Both the position numbers and the translations under genes were made by a program. Below the pieces are notes generated by a model, which saw nothing but the letters and a program-made list of their open reading frames with translations, did no database searches and was not told where the DNA came from. 64,000 bases of DNA, taken from NCBI GenBank assembly GCA_011050085.1, contig DRGL01000028.1, positions 62,001 to 126,000 of the forward strand, given 5' to 3'. Positions within the stretch are counted from its first letter, which is position 1; every line of letters begins with the position of its first letter. Source of the stretch: Pricia antarctica (GTDB lineage Bacteria; Bacteroidota; Bacteroidia; Flavobacteriales; Flavobacteriaceae). Positions 1 to 10,900 of this stretch are shown piece after piece.

Positions 1-741
1 AACGTTTTGTTTGATAAACTGGACAGCTTTCCCAATCTGTGCAACCTCCGATTGACGTAGAATACTGCGGTTGCTGATATCGTTTAAATCGTCTTCATAT
101 TGCAGAATCTGTTCGGTCAGCATTTGATAGGCTTTTCCCTCCAGAAAAAGTTTTCGCAACAAATCTTTTCCTTTAAAAGCTTGCATTTCCCTGAACAGGT
201 CCGCCAATTTTAAGCTGTAGAAGCCGTCGTGGTAAAACTTTTTCTCCGCCTTGATATCGTTAAATAGGTATTGTAAATCTTGATCCATAGTGACCAAATC
301 GCATCCTATTTTTCTTTGAAATTGTTTTCTTGTTATTTCTAAGCTGTTGATGACCGTATGAATGTTGGCCTTGAAACGCAGAATGTGTCCATTGAAAAAA
401 TCGCTAGAAACGATAGCCTCTTGATATTGGCCTATGTCGTGAATTTCATCTGAATTCTCAAACCTATGGTTGAGATTTCCCTTTAAACAGTATAAAAATT
501 TCAGGGGATGCGTCTCGTCAACGGTGAATTGAAATTCAACCTCCTGGAAAAATAGACAATCGTATTGTAGAATGGCCATGCCGCCATCAAAATTGACTCC
601 TCGAATGTAACCTTCGCCAATGTGACTGGGAATATCAAGGTAATATTCTTCACAGGTTTCGGTAAAAGTAGTGTCGAAGGCATCGGAAATATCACTCATC
701 ACTTCGGCAATGGGTAGCGAGTTCACTTCAATAGGTATCAT
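1..741 (-). CDS. AraC-family transcriptional regulator, N-terminal part (cut by window start)
   Basis: The reading frame opens at an ATG at 741 and runs without a stop to base 1, giving 247 residues of a longer protein. The N-terminal 130 or so residues look like the beta-rich sensing domain seen in flavobacterial AraC-type regulators. A helical linker follows, and the last visible residues (RQSEVAQIGKAVQFIKQNV) match the segment that normally leads into the two helix-turn-helix motifs. The DNA-binding domain itself would lie outside the window. Regulators with this layout usually number about 330 residues. The family and the ligand are inferred from the linker and from overall resemblance, so the family call is moderate and the target genes are unknown. 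Confidence 0.6.
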   Translation of the reverse strand, partial: MIPIEVNSLPIAEVMSDISDAFDTTFTETCEEYYLDIPSHIGEGYIRGVNFDGGMAILQYDCLFFQEVEFQFTVDETHPLKFLYCLKGNLNHRFENSDEIHDIGQYQEAIVSSDFFNGHILRFKANIHTVINSLEITRKQFQRKIGCDLVTMDQDLQYLFNDIKAEKKFYHDGFYSLKLADLFREMQAFKGKDLLRKLFLEGKAYQMLTEQILQYEDDLNDISNRSILRQSEVAQIGKAVQFIKQNV

Positions 742-1066
742 TTTTTCCGTTTTCGCCAATATAGGAAAAGCGGCGGTCTTTAGAAATTTTAGTGAAGTAA
801 TTTGTTGTCAAATCAAGTAGAGGTATAATGAAAATTGTTTATCGAGTGCCTTCGACATACTTCTTTATACTATGAATTACGTTTATTAGGTTCAAGACCT
901 TGATTTGATATTTACCCATGCGGTGGCTGTATTTATAATTTTAAATAGACTTTTACATTACGACGAATGGTAACAGCTTGGCTCTTTATTTAAAATCTTT
1001 TAATGATAACGGGTGACCTGGACTACAGTTTTGGTTTTTAAAACGTAAAGTACAAAGCAATCCTTG
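742..1066. other. Intergenic stretch, no gene seen
   Basis: AT-rich gap of 325 bases between the start of the regulator (reading left) and the stop of the EEP-domain gene. It must hold the regulator promoter. I found no convincing promoter box, repeat or RNA. Confidence 0.5.
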
Positions 1067-2137
1067 TTATTTTTCTTTTTCTTCTTCTTTGTTTTCAATC
1101 TGTTTAAAAGATTTCATTATATCTTTTTCATTTGGTGGGTCCAGTCTCTGATCACTTGCCTCTTTTGGTTCAAAGCTGAGCTCCGTATAAAAAGGAAAAT
1201 GATCAGAACCGAACTTTTCACCCAGAGCTATTTGTTTCACCCGAAATTCCGGTGAAGTGAAAACATGATCAAGTGGCCAGCGCATGAACCAGGTCTTTGC
1301 GTTGTAGGTACTATAGAAGCCCCTACCTTTACGTAAATCTAAAAGTCCGCTCACCTTTTGAAAAAGAGCGGTTGTTTGCGACCAAGCAACATCATTAAAA
1401 TCTCCTAAGACTATTACCGGCAAATGTGAACTACGGGTCAACTTTGTAATCTTCATCATCTCGGCATCCCGATCTACGGAAGATGGATTGTGTTGTGGCG
1501 TAGGTGGCGCCGGATGAATGGCGAACAATTGAAGGGTATCTTTAGAAGGGAGTATTAATTTGGTATGAATGGAAGGTATGGTGTCCTCGACCAAATATCG
1601 GATTTCTTTATCGAACAGTTCGTATCTTGAAAAAAGTAGCATTCCGTACGTGTTGTTCCTTGGTGCTTGTATGGAATATCTGTATTCTTTATTTAATTTT
1701 TCGCCCAGAATACGCTGCCATTTTTCATCTGTTTCAGTAAAGACAAGTAAGTCTGCATCATGTTTTTTGACGTCATTCAGCAAGATTTTGGTTTCATCGT
1801 TTTTCTGTAGCACGTTCGCTGTATAAATACGTAAACTCTTCGAAGCATTTACGGACGCATTAAGTACTTCATGATTTGCAAATGCGGTATATGGATAGAT
1901 TTTATAGCTTTGAAAAAGAAAACAGCCGGTAAGAGCTGCGACAAAAAGATAATCCGGTGCATTTCTCAAATCAAACCTTAGAAAATAGGTTAGTAAGGCA
2001 ATCAGCGTTAGCAAGGTTAATTGCAAATGCGGAAAGTCGAAAATACGTATTGACCAATGGTCTACCGGTATAAACGGGAATAAGGTTAAGAGGATGGCAA
2101 GAACGCCAAAACTGCGAAGAAATATTTTAAAACTCAT
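1067..2137 (-). CDS. Membrane-anchored endonuclease/exonuclease/phosphatase (EEP) family protein
   Basis: A 356-residue protein. Hydrophobic segments at about residues 8-24, 38-53 and 62-78 anchor it in the membrane, and an EEP-fold domain fills residues 100-320. The catalytic set is visible: N108 in the first strand (IYTANVL), E135 (FTETDE), H208, D246 and N248 (GDFNDV), D290/H291, and the closing D312/H313 pair (SDHFP). The fold hydrolyses phosphodiester or phosphomonoester bonds with a divalent metal; the substrate of this membrane subfamily is unknown to me. The C-terminal 35 residues are charged and lie beyond the domain. It stands alone, with more than 300 bases on either side. The family call is firm. 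Confidence 0.85.
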   Translation of the reverse strand: MSFKIFLRSFGVLAILLTLFPFIPVDHWSIRIFDFPHLQLTLLTLIALLTYFLRFDLRNAPDYLFVAALTGCFLFQSYKIYPYTAFANHEVLNASVNASKSLRIYTANVLQKNDETKILLNDVKKHDADLLVFTETDEKWQRILGEKLNKEYRYSIQAPRNNTYGMLLFSRYELFDKEIRYLVEDTIPSIHTKLILPSKDTLQLFAIHPAPPTPQHNPSSVDRDAEMMKITKLTRSSHLPVIVLGDFNDVAWSQTTALFQKVSGLLDLRKGRGFYSTYNAKTWFMRWPLDHVFTSPEFRVKQIALGEKFGSDHFPFYTELSFEPKEASDQRLDPPNEKDIMKSFKQIENKEEEKEK

Positions 2138-2764
2138 ATAAAGTAATCATTTTTCTGTTTTTAGGGTAAGATATGAAAACCAATATCTTCGTAAGCAGAA
2201 AGAAATAATTTGACGGTATTGTGTTTGATTTTCTTGCTAAAGTACCAGTGCAAGTAGATTTTCTTCTTAAAACATAATTATAGTCAGGTGTGGTCTCTTT
2301 TACATTCCTTAGGAAGGAACGGTTGTCGGACACTGTAATTATTTTTTGGAACGTATTTATTTAAGGCCAGGGCCAGCCTAACCGATCTCAAGGCTCAAAT
2401 TGGTTAGAAAATCGAATTTAGAAAACTAAGGCTACTGACATTAAGCTAGTGTACATCTTCGACGGAATGCTTGAATATTGAATTTCGTCTTGACTATTAG
2501 CGTTTCTCAAGACAGTATGCAATTTACCGGAAATGGACCTTGAAGATTTGAAAGTTGTCAATCTGAATAGGGCGAACTCGATTTAAATGTACTTTTATGT
2601 CAGAAAGCTTTGGTGAAAAAATTGGAAATCTGGAATATTAAATTGTTATGCTAATTAGATGCATATCAAATATTTTCACATCCTTCAAGCTCAAACAAAA
2701 CATACATATACTACAATTCTTAGATGTTTTTGAAGGATTGAACTTAAGAAGATTACTATCTGTT
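2138..2764. other. Intergenic stretch, no gene seen
   Basis: About 627 AT-rich bases upstream of the EEP gene and downstream of the phosphoesterase gene. Short open frames here have no recognisable protein character. A 9-base inverted repeat (ATCCTTCAA at 2680-2688, TTGAAGGAT at 2730-2738) is present, but its 41-base spacing makes it unremarkable. Confidence 0.5.
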
Positions 2765-3673
2765 TTAGCTTTTAGCCTTTTTGTAGTCAATGAGCTTTTG
2801 AGGGCCTTCCAACAGTACGCGAACTACCCGCAACGTTCCATCTTCCGTAGTGGCGATATGCCATTTTATTAATGATATTTTGCCAGCTTCAATTTCTATT
2901 CCTGTAATACTTCTGGGGTGCACACAACTGCCATCATTAAAAAAGGGAATATCGCCCGGTTCAGGAAACCGGGGGCGATGGGTGTGGCCTACAACCGTAA
3001 TCAAAAGGTCGTTCTTTAATATCCATTTTTTAATACGTCTTTCAATCTTAATGAGTTCGGTATAATTCTTTGCGGGACTCGTAGGGTCTGCGATACCCCA
3101 AATCTGAAGTGGTTTCCAAAGTATACGTACCAGAAAACGGCTCCATCGCCAGAATGTATAGTTCCACCAATCACCTTGATGGCCATGTGTCAGAAAAATT
3201 TCTTGTTGTGTTTCTTGATGCGTTAAAAGGATAGCCTCATTATACGTAATACCTTCAAATAATTCCTTTGATTCCCCATCTATGGGTTCGAAGTATCTAC
3301 TGAGATGCTCATCGACATATTTGGGATCTTTATATACCATGTCATGGTTACCCCAAATCATGTGTAATTTTCGATCTAGGTGGAATTTCTTTAAGAGTCC
3401 GTACACATCTTTATGAGCCTCGAAGATCGATTCAAAGTGGACATTTTCCCAGAGTTCGTCACCATCGCCCAGCTCAAAGTATTGAAAGCCCTCTTTATAG
3501 TAAAAATTGAGAGCATGATAGTAGATATTGCGATTGTTGGCGAAATCATCTGCAAAACTATTATCCCCTCTATGACAATCACTAAAGAGAATGAATTTCG
3601 AGCTGTCATCAAAAGCTATTCTTTTAGCATTTTTAAAAGCACGCGACAAGCGGAAGTTCGAAGACATTTTCAC
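2765..3673 (-). CDS. Calcineurin-like metallophosphoesterase
   Basis: A 302-residue soluble protein without a signal peptide. The five metallophosphoesterase motifs are in order: D32 and H34 (FSDCHRGD), the GDGDE motif at residues 69-73, N109/H110 (WGNHD), H163 (LTHGHQGD) and H230/H232 (VGHTHRPRF). The family uses a dinuclear metal centre to cleave phosphoesters. The extra segment rich in Trp and Arg near residues 168-195 resembles membrane-surface elements of LpxH-like enzymes, but nothing here proves a lipid substrate. No gene is close enough for an operon. The enzyme class is sure and the substrate unknown. Confidence 0.85.
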   Translation of the reverse strand: MKMSSNFRLSRAFKNAKRIAFDDSSKFILFSDCHRGDNSFADDFANNRNIYYHALNFYYKEGFQYFELGDGDELWENVHFESIFEAHKDVYGLLKKFHLDRKLHMIWGNHDMVYKDPKYVDEHLSRYFEPIDGESKELFEGITYNEAILLTHQETQQEIFLTHGHQGDWWNYTFWRWSRFLVRILWKPLQIWGIADPTSPAKNYTELIKIERRIKKWILKNDLLITVVGHTHRPRFPEPGDIPFFNDGSCVHPRSITGIEIEAGKISLIKWHIATTEDGTLRVVRVLLEGPQKLIDYKKAKS

Positions 3674-4043
3674 TATTTATCGGAAATGCTAAGGTACTAA
3701 AGCAAATGTTATGGCCATATGAACCATGGTGTCGTTATTATAGGTTTGAAGTGTTATTAAAAATAATATTCAATTATGGTATCTTGGACTTTGCGAGCCA
3801 ACTGCCATCAATTCTTAGAAATTTTGGGTCACCACCATCTAATAATTTGAAGTTGATACGTAATATTGAGCTCGTATAAAAGTTGATTTTAATGATAGAC
3901 ATTATGAGCTGAATTACTTGCAACAAATTGCGAGTAGGAGAGGGGCAAGTCAAATACCGAAGTTTTAGGTCGGCCATCCATTATAAGATACCTTACTATT
4001 TTCTTTTGTAACTTTAGATTAATTTTTACGACTTAGAAAAGCT
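3674..4043. other. Divergent promoter region, no gene seen
   Basis: 370 AT-rich bases between the phosphoesterase gene (leftward) and the GAF-domain gene (rightward). TAACTTTA, at about 34 bases before the rightward ATG, differs from the Bacteroidota -7 box TAnnTTTG at its last base and is only a weak candidate. Confidence 0.35.
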
Positions 4044-6425
4044 ATGATATCTACAAACGAAAAGGATTCTCCTTTAGTCCAGCTGATCAGCTTTGACAAA
4101 TTGTTGCGGCAGTACGATGCCATGGCTCAAAGTGAAGATGTTTTTTTAGCAAATAAGGCTAAACGTATTCTTAAGGCGCAAGCCCCATACCCTGAACTTC
4201 GCGATGGCTTTGGCGATGATGCCCTGTTAGAGGAACACAAGGAAGTAATTAAAAATATACTTCATGATGTGTTTCCAAATGTACTTACCGATAACGAAAT
4301 AAAAGCGGCATCCCTTCCTTTCGACGATATCATTTTCAACGCTTCGGCAAGGTTCAAGAATATACTTTTAAATGCCGGAGGGGAAAGCTTTACTCCCGAG
4401 TTGCGCAATATGCCTGCAGGCCAAATGTACATTGTTGCTTGCACGGTCATATTGAATACCCATTACGGATTTAAATTTGATTTTAAACGCCCCCTTTTCT
4501 ATGATATTCCAGATGCGAACGGGGTTATGCGGCATTACCGGATTCTCTATAATGCCGATTTTATGGAAATACTTCCTACGGAAAAATCCAAGGTATTAAC
4601 ACAGACAGATATTGACGAACTTTTGGATAATTTCGACGATGTGAGGCTTTGGAAAGAGAAATTCCCGCCCCACAGCTTTATTGCCAAGGGATTTGTAATA
4701 TCAAATATGTTCGATATAACCGTTGAACATTCTATATCCGAAATAAAATCTAGCCTTATCTCCAATAACCGTCGAGATAGTCAGAATTTCATGGAAAACC
4801 TGTTGGAGACCTTTAAGTCCTTTTTCAATTTATCGACGATACAAGCTGGGTTTGTGGCGTATAATGAGAAGAAAAACAGGTTCGAACGTACATATGGTAC
4901 TGGCATGAAGAGTTTCATCTTGCAAGAGAAAAATGCCCAACCTTGCTTAGAGGCGCTTTGCCAAAAAGCGTACATAAAACTACTGAACGACAATAATTAC
5001 TTCGCCATCTCAGATGTGGATAGATATTTCAAAAAATCAGAGGGAATACAACCTTACAAAAATCTAAAGGATCAGGGGTTTAAAAGTGCCATTTTTGCCC
5101 CTATAGCAGATAATGGTAGATTGTTAGGGGTTTTAGAGCTTGTATCTACCGAAGCAAACAGTTTGAACAGCGTAAACGCCAATAAGTTAGATACTGTTAT
5201 GCCCTTTATCGTTTCAGCAATTATCCGTTCAAAGGCAGAAGAAGAAAATCGGATTGATGCTATTATTCAGAATGAATGTACATCGGTACACGAATCCGTT
5301 CACTGGCGCTTCGAAGAAGAGGCTCAACTTTTTTTTAAGGAAGAATTAGAGGGTGGTCAGCCTACCTTTGCTGAAATCGTTTTTAAGGATGTCTATCCCC
5401 TTTATGGGCAAATAGATATAAAAGATTCTTCTCGTGCCAGAAACCTAGCTGTGCAACGCGACCTCATGATACAATTATCAGAGATTAATAGCATACTAAT
5501 GGCCGTGTGTAACAAAACTAGGCTTACCGTATATGAAGAGCTGATGTTCAGGGTAAACAACCATATCGAGGATATAAAAGAAAACCTTGATACCAATAGT
5601 GAACAAGGTATCTTCAATTTTGTACAGAACGAGATTCATCCAGTTTTTGATCATTTTAAAAAGTCGAACGGCGGTTTTAAAGATGCGGTAGTTGCCTATG
5701 AGGCCTCAATCGATATGGGTACCAATTCTTATTACGACCATCGCAGAAATTATGACGAGAGCGTGATGTTGGTCAATAAAAAATTAGCAGCTTTAATTGA
5801 TAAAAAACAGGAAGTTGCACAGGCAATGTTTCCACATTATTTTGAAAGATACAAGACGGATGGCGTTGAACATAATATGTACATCGGTAAATCGATTGTC
5901 GATGATGATAGCTTTAACGAGATTTATTTAAATAATCTACGATTGTGGCAGATGCAGGTTATGTGCGAGATGGAAAATGAGCACTATAAGCTCAAGCCCA
6001 AGTTACAAGTACCTTTAGATGTAGCATCGCTTATTTTAGTATATAACACTTCACTTTCTATTCGTTTTAGAATGGACGAAAAGCGGTTTGATGTTGATGG
6101 TACCTATAATGCACGGTACGAAATAATTAAGAAACGTATTGATAAATCATTTGTAAAAGGTACCGATGAACGACTTACACAGCCGGGGAAAATGGTTATT
6201 GTGTACTCCCAGAAAAAAGACGAGCTAGAATATCTGCGCTATATTAAATTTCTGAAATCAAAGGGATATTTCACTGGTAAGGTAGAAATTATAGAACTTG
6301 AAGGTTTACAAGGTGTTGCCGGGTTAAAAGCAATTCGTGCGGATATACTCTACCAATCCAATGAAGATACGGCTTCACAAAAAACATATACTTACAAAGA
6401 CCTTATGGCCACATTGAAAGAATAA
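4044..6425 (+). CDS. Large GAF-domain protein of unknown function
   Basis: A 793-residue cytosolic protein with no signal peptide or membrane segment. Residues about 250-400 read as a GAF domain: a helix leads in, then the strand FVAYNEKKNRFERTYG, and the core ends with IFAPIADNGRLLGVLELVS. GAF domains bind small ligands or cyclic nucleotides or serve as dimerisation modules. The N-terminal 240 residues and the C-terminal 390 residues are mostly helical and match nothing I can name; no kinase, cyclase, phosphodiesterase or DNA-binding output domain is visible. It is convergent with the HD/PycTM gene, and a hairpin lies between them. I recognise the type only as a conserved flavobacterial protein. 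Confidence 0.7.
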   Translation: MISTNEKDSPLVQLISFDKLLRQYDAMAQSEDVFLANKAKRILKAQAPYPELRDGFGDDALLEEHKEVIKNILHDVFPNVLTDNEIKAASLPFDDIIFNASARFKNILLNAGGESFTPELRNMPAGQMYIVACTVILNTHYGFKFDFKRPLFYDIPDANGVMRHYRILYNADFMEILPTEKSKVLTQTDIDELLDNFDDVRLWKEKFPPHSFIAKGFVISNMFDITVEHSISEIKSSLISNNRRDSQNFMENLLETFKSFFNLSTIQAGFVAYNEKKNRFERTYGTGMKSFILQEKNAQPCLEALCQKAYIKLLNDNNYFAISDVDRYFKKSEGIQPYKNLKDQGFKSAIFAPIADNGRLLGVLELVSTEANSLNSVNANKLDTVMPFIVSAIIRSKAEEENRIDAIIQNECTSVHESVHWRFEEEAQLFFKEELEGGQPTFAEIVFKDVYPLYGQIDIKDSSRARNLAVQRDLMIQLSEINSILMAVCNKTRLTVYEELMFRVNNHIEDIKENLDTNSEQGIFNFVQNEIHPVFDHFKKSNGGFKDAVVAYEASIDMGTNSYYDHRRNYDESVMLVNKKLAALIDKKQEVAQAMFPHYFERYKTDGVEHNMYIGKSIVDDDSFNEIYLNNLRLWQMQVMCEMENEHYKLKPKLQVPLDVASLILVYNTSLSIRFRMDEKRFDVDGTYNARYEIIKKRIDKSFVKGTDERLTQPGKMVIVYSQKKDELEYLRYIKFLKSKGYFTGKVEIIELEGLQGVAGLKAIRADILYQSNEDTASQKTYTYKDLMATLKE

Positions 6426-6506
6426 CCGCTTAGGCTTGCCAATCAACAATCAGAATATATTCGAGTTTCGGTATCGAGTAAACGGTAGTAATGTTTACTC
6501 TCTTTT

Positions 6507-6541
6507 ACAATGTAAGGTTAGTAACATAATTGTTACATTGT
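6507..6541. terminator. Hairpin between convergent genes, possible terminator
   Basis: ACAATGTAA at 6507-6515 pairs with TTACATTGT at 6533-6541. An alternative inner hairpin, GTAACA-TAAT-TGTTAC, lies at 6521-6536. It sits in the 221-base gap between two converging genes, which suits a terminator, but no long T-run follows on either strand and it is AT-rich. Confidence 0.35.
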
Positions 6542-6646
6542 TAAATTCTGTGCCAAGCTTTCGAATTATTTGTCAGGGAGCACTTAATTTCATTTGTATT
6601 TACGATGATGCAGTTAACTTCAACCTAAGGTTTCATCCGAATTTTT

Positions 6647-7861
6647 TTAAGTAGGTAATTCGATAATTCGCTCGGGACCGTAAAACTTAAGTGCCACAAA
6701 AAATGCGATTACGGAAAGTACCATGCCTATCATGAATATGGTATAGGTCCAGCGTAAAAGTGCATATTTACGGTTCAGTACGACACCCAAATAATAAAGA
6801 TCCTTCGACATCGTATCATAAATGTAGCCTTGATCTTTGACTAGTTCCTGCATTGCCCATTCATAATCTTCCACCTTCATCTTGTGGAAATTACCAAAAA
6901 AGATAAGGTTGACTTTTTTTGCCTTGACGTCATCCTTTGTGAATTCGCCACCAGTAACGTTGGGTCGCGTTGCCGCCACCGACATAATCATTGAAGTGAT
7001 GCTGAACAGCACGAAAATAGCGGCGGGATAAATTAGATAGTCATTGGATGGGTTGTCTAGTTTTGGAATTAGGTTGGCCAAAACTAATGATATAATAATA
7101 GCATTTACTGAAAGTAAAATATTCGCTTTTGTATCTGCAATATCGCTTAATTTTAAATGGTTACGCATGCTTGTGCGGTACATGGTCTGTATAGCGCGTT
7201 CTGGGCTCTGGTCTTTATATTTATTCTTGTAGCGGGCCTTCATTTCTTCACGCTTCGCCCTTTTCGCTATTTTTTGCTTGGTTTTGACCAGGCTCTGCAA
7301 ATTATCGTCCTTTCCCTCTTGCCATTGGTCTTGCGCATATTGAGTGTAAAAACGATGTTCGGTACGAAACATTTCGATATTCATCTCGCGCCATTCACCC
7401 GGGGTGTATTCAGCGATACCCAGTTTTGAAAGTTCTTCCCGCAAGAGATCCGACGTTTCTACATAACTATCAGACCCAAAATGCGAGGCATCGGCATCAC
7501 GAATGATTTCTTCCTGTAGATTTTGGGGCTCATAATCCCTTAGGGTAGCCATGATTAGGCTTTTAATTTTTTTAATTCTCGTTTCGTCGCAACCTTGTTT
7601 TCCCAAAAATTCTTCGGCAACTTCACAACTCGCGGCTTCATGGTTTTCATGGCCTTGGGTATATCCGGTATCGTGTAACCAAGCCGCCAAGGCCAATTCT
7701 TCTTTCTCAATATCCTTTAGAAGGTAATGGTCAAACAATTCTTTAGTACTTTTGACAACCCTTTGGGTATGCCTAAGATTATGGTATAGATAGTTAGGAT
7801 CTAGTTCTTTGGACAACAGGTTGGTAACAAATTCTTCGGTCTTTTCAATAAGGTCGGACAT
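6647..7861 (-). CDS. HD-domain phosphohydrolase fused to a Pycsar-effector-type transmembrane domain (DUF5706)
   Basis: A 404-residue, two-part protein. Residues 1-200 form an HD domain: H31 (HNLRHTQRVV), the H63/D64 pair (WLHDTG), further histidines at 71 and 74, and D122/D124 (RDADASH). The HD fold binds metal and cleaves nucleotide phosphoesters. Residues about 225-395 match the membrane domain of Pycsar effectors: the entry motif NHLKLSDIADTKANILLSVN, helices near 247-265, 275-297 and 372-393, and a soluble stretch between the second and third. In Pycsar defence such domains damage the membrane after cyclic-pyrimidine signalling. No nucleotide cyclase lies beside this gene, so it is an orphan form. 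A housekeeping nucleotide-sensing role is equally possible. Confidence 0.8.
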   Translation of the reverse strand: MSDLIEKTEEFVTNLLSKELDPNYLYHNLRHTQRVVKSTKELFDHYLLKDIEKEELALAAWLHDTGYTQGHENHEAASCEVAEEFLGKQGCDETRIKKIKSLIMATLRDYEPQNLQEEIIRDADASHFGSDSYVETSDLLREELSKLGIAEYTPGEWREMNIEMFRTEHRFYTQYAQDQWQEGKDDNLQSLVKTKQKIAKRAKREEMKARYKNKYKDQSPERAIQTMYRTSMRNHLKLSDIADTKANILLSVNAIIISLVLANLIPKLDNPSNDYLIYPAAIFVLFSITSMIMSVAATRPNVTGGEFTKDDVKAKKVNLIFFGNFHKMKVEDYEWAMQELVKDQGYIYDTMSKDLYYLGVVLNRKYALLRWTYTIFMIGMVLSVIAFFVALKFYGPERIIELPT

Positions 7862-7944
7862 ACACTAAGTTTAATCGACGTGCTTAATAGGGGTTCACAT
7901 TTAATAATATCCCAAATTACAAAATTTAGATGTTGGAGCGTATC

Positions 7945-10900
7945 ATGAAACAAAAACTATTTATTTTTCTATGGATACTATTATTTTTTACGGGCTGTGC
8001 CACGTATAAAGCCAAGTACGCTGAAGGTGCGATCAAGGTCGATACCCCTACGAAAAAAGAGGTCTCCCATACCGTTTATCTAGTAGGTGATGCAGGTCAA
8101 TCTCCGATGGGAGGGATGAAAGATGCCCTCAAACTCTTCAAGAAAAAACTTGACAGTGCCGATGCGAACAGTACAGCCATTTTTCTGGGCGACAATATTT
8201 ATCCCGCGGGTATGCCTGACCCTAAAGATTCTACCGAATCGTATCGCCGCGCAAAAAACGATATCGATGCCCAATTAAAGACTTTGGAGAATTTTAAAGG
8301 CAAACCCTTCTTCATTCCAGGTAACCACGATTGGTACACAGAAGGCTTAGTTGGTCTCAAACGACAACAAGAGTATATTCAGAAAGCCCTTAACAGCGAA
8401 GAGGTTTTTTTTCCGGAAGACGGATGTCCTATTAAAACTATCGAGGTCAATGACGACATCGCCATTATTGTCCTCGATACGGAATGGTACTTGACCAATT
8501 GGAACAAGCGGCCCGATATTAACAATCATTGTGATATCAAAAGCCGAAATAGATTTTGGCTTGAGCTCGAGGATGCCATCAAAAACAATCGTCAACGTAC
8601 TACCATTATTGCCATGCACCACCCTATGTTCACTTATGGTCAGCACGGTGGCCAGTTTACCTTTAGGAAGAATTTTTATCCTAAGGGAAATATTGGACCT
8701 GTTCCTGTACTGGGTACCTTAATAAACATTTTACGTAAAACGACCGGAGCTTCTAGCGAAGACCAACAGAACCGTCGGTATATCGAGATGAAAAAAAGGC
8801 TTATCACCTTGGCCCAATATTCCGAAAATTTAATTTTGGCTTCAGGTCACGAGCATGCCTTACAGTATATCGTAGAAGACAATACTCCGCAAATTGTAAG
8901 CGGCGCAGGTTCGAAAATGGACGGCACCCGTCTGTTGAACGGAACCCAGTTCTCTACTGGAAGAAGGGGCTATGCCATTCTGGAAGTTTACTCGGATGGA
9001 TCGGCGCAAGTCGACTTTTTCGCTGTAAACGAGGAAGACGATGCGAAAGAAGATTTTATGTTCACCACAGAGGTATTGCCTCCAAAAAGTAACATTTATG
9101 AAGAAAAGTTTCCCAATACCTTTCCCGCGACAGCCAAAGCGAACATCTACTCCAAAGAAGAAATAAAGAGGAGCCGTTTTTTCAAATGGCTATGGGGCAA
9201 TCGTTACAGGAAATATTATGCGACCGAGGTAACTGCACCTACTGTTCTACTTGATACGCTTATGGGAGGTTTGAAACCATTACATACGGGTGGCGGCCAT
9301 CAGTCAAAATCATTACGACTGGTAGCTAAGAACGGTAGCGAATACGTCATGCGTGCCCTAAAAAAGGATGCCGAGCTGTATCTACAAGCCATGGCTTTTC
9401 AGAACAAATTTGTTATAGGTGATTTCGATGATACCTTTACCGAGAAACTTTTACTAGATTTCTACACTGGCTCACACCCCTATGCCGCTTTGGCCATGGG
9501 TGAACTATCGGACGCCATCGGGCTTTACCACACGAATCCGAAATTGTATTACATTCCGAAACAACCTGCCTTGGAAGATTTTAACGAAGACTTTGGTAAT
9601 GAACTGTATCTATTGGAAGAACATGCCGGTGATGGGCATGGTAATCTAAAAAGTTTTGGGTATTCCGACGACCTGAAAAGTACCGATACTATGTTAGAAG
9701 ACCTGCGCGATGACGAGAAATATGATGTCGATACAAAGTTATACCTGCGCGCGCGTCTTTTCGATATGGCCATTGGCGATTGGGATCGCCATGTAGACCA
9801 ATGGCGTTGGGCGGAGTTTAAGGATAAGGAGTCCGGTAAAATATTATATAAGCCGGTACCCCGTGATCGGGATATGGCTTTTTCGAAACATGGCGATGGT
9901 TTTTTGATGCGATTTGCTACCCGGGTCGTTCCCGCATTACGGCTCATGGAGGGTTTCAATGATGAAATACGCAACGTAAAAGGATTCAATTCTTCACCGA
10001 AGACCTATGTGCTCGACATGGCTTTGCTTACAGAGACCACACTCGAAGATTGGGAAGAGCAGGCACGTTTTATCCGAGAAAATTTGACCGATGAAGCCAT
10101 TGACAAGGCCTTGTCCACCATGCCCGAAGAGGTGCAGGATGAAACCATCCCAGAAATTAAGAGAAAATTAGTGTCGCGATTGGCCGACCTGGAAAAAACC
10201 GCCAAGACTTATTATAGGGTGTTGAACAAGTATGCCGTGGTCATCGGTACCGATAAGGATGATTGGTTCGAAATCAATGTTCTAAATTCAAATCAAACTG
10301 AAATTAAGGTGTTTCGTAATATTAAAGGAAAAAAGGAAAAGCTATTCTTTCAGAAGAAATTCGATAAAGCTGATACCAAAGAAATCTGGGTATATGGTCT
10401 TGATGACGATGATCGGTTCGAGGTAAACGGCGAAAACCGAAGTCCGATAAAAACAAGATTGATTGGGGGGCAGAACAATGACATCTACGATTTTGAAAAC
10501 GGTAGTAATATCGCCGTTTACGATTATCGGTCTAAAGACAATACGTTTACAGAGACCAAGAATGCAAAAGTACGTCTTACGGATGATTACGAGACAAACA
10601 CCTATCTACCATTAGAACTACGTAACTCTAGCAATATGTTGCTGCCGACTATTGGCTACAATCCCGATGACGGTGTGAAAATAGGCTTTCAAAATACGTA
10701 CACTTACAAGGGTTTTAGAAAAAACCCGTTTACCCAACAGCACAAACTCGATGCGGCTTTCTACTTCGCGACCAGTGGTTTTGAATTGGGTTATAGCGGA
10801 GAGTACGCCCATGTTTTTGAGAACTGGAACCTCGAGACGGCAGCTCGGTTTACTAGTCCCAATTTCAGCATCAACTTTTTCGACTTCGGCAACGAATCCG

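Noticed and set aside
2127-2333. 68-codon minus-strand frame upstream of the EEP gene
   Set aside because: It overlaps the EEP start by 11 bases, has no recognisable features and no plausible start signal.
3774-3977. 67-codon minus-strand frame between the phosphoesterase and GAF genes
   Set aside because: It falls in a divergent promoter region and its product has no recognisable composition or motif.
9549-9989. 146-codon antisense frame inside the large lipoprotein gene
   Set aside because: It overlaps the kinase-like segment of a well-supported gene and shows no motif.
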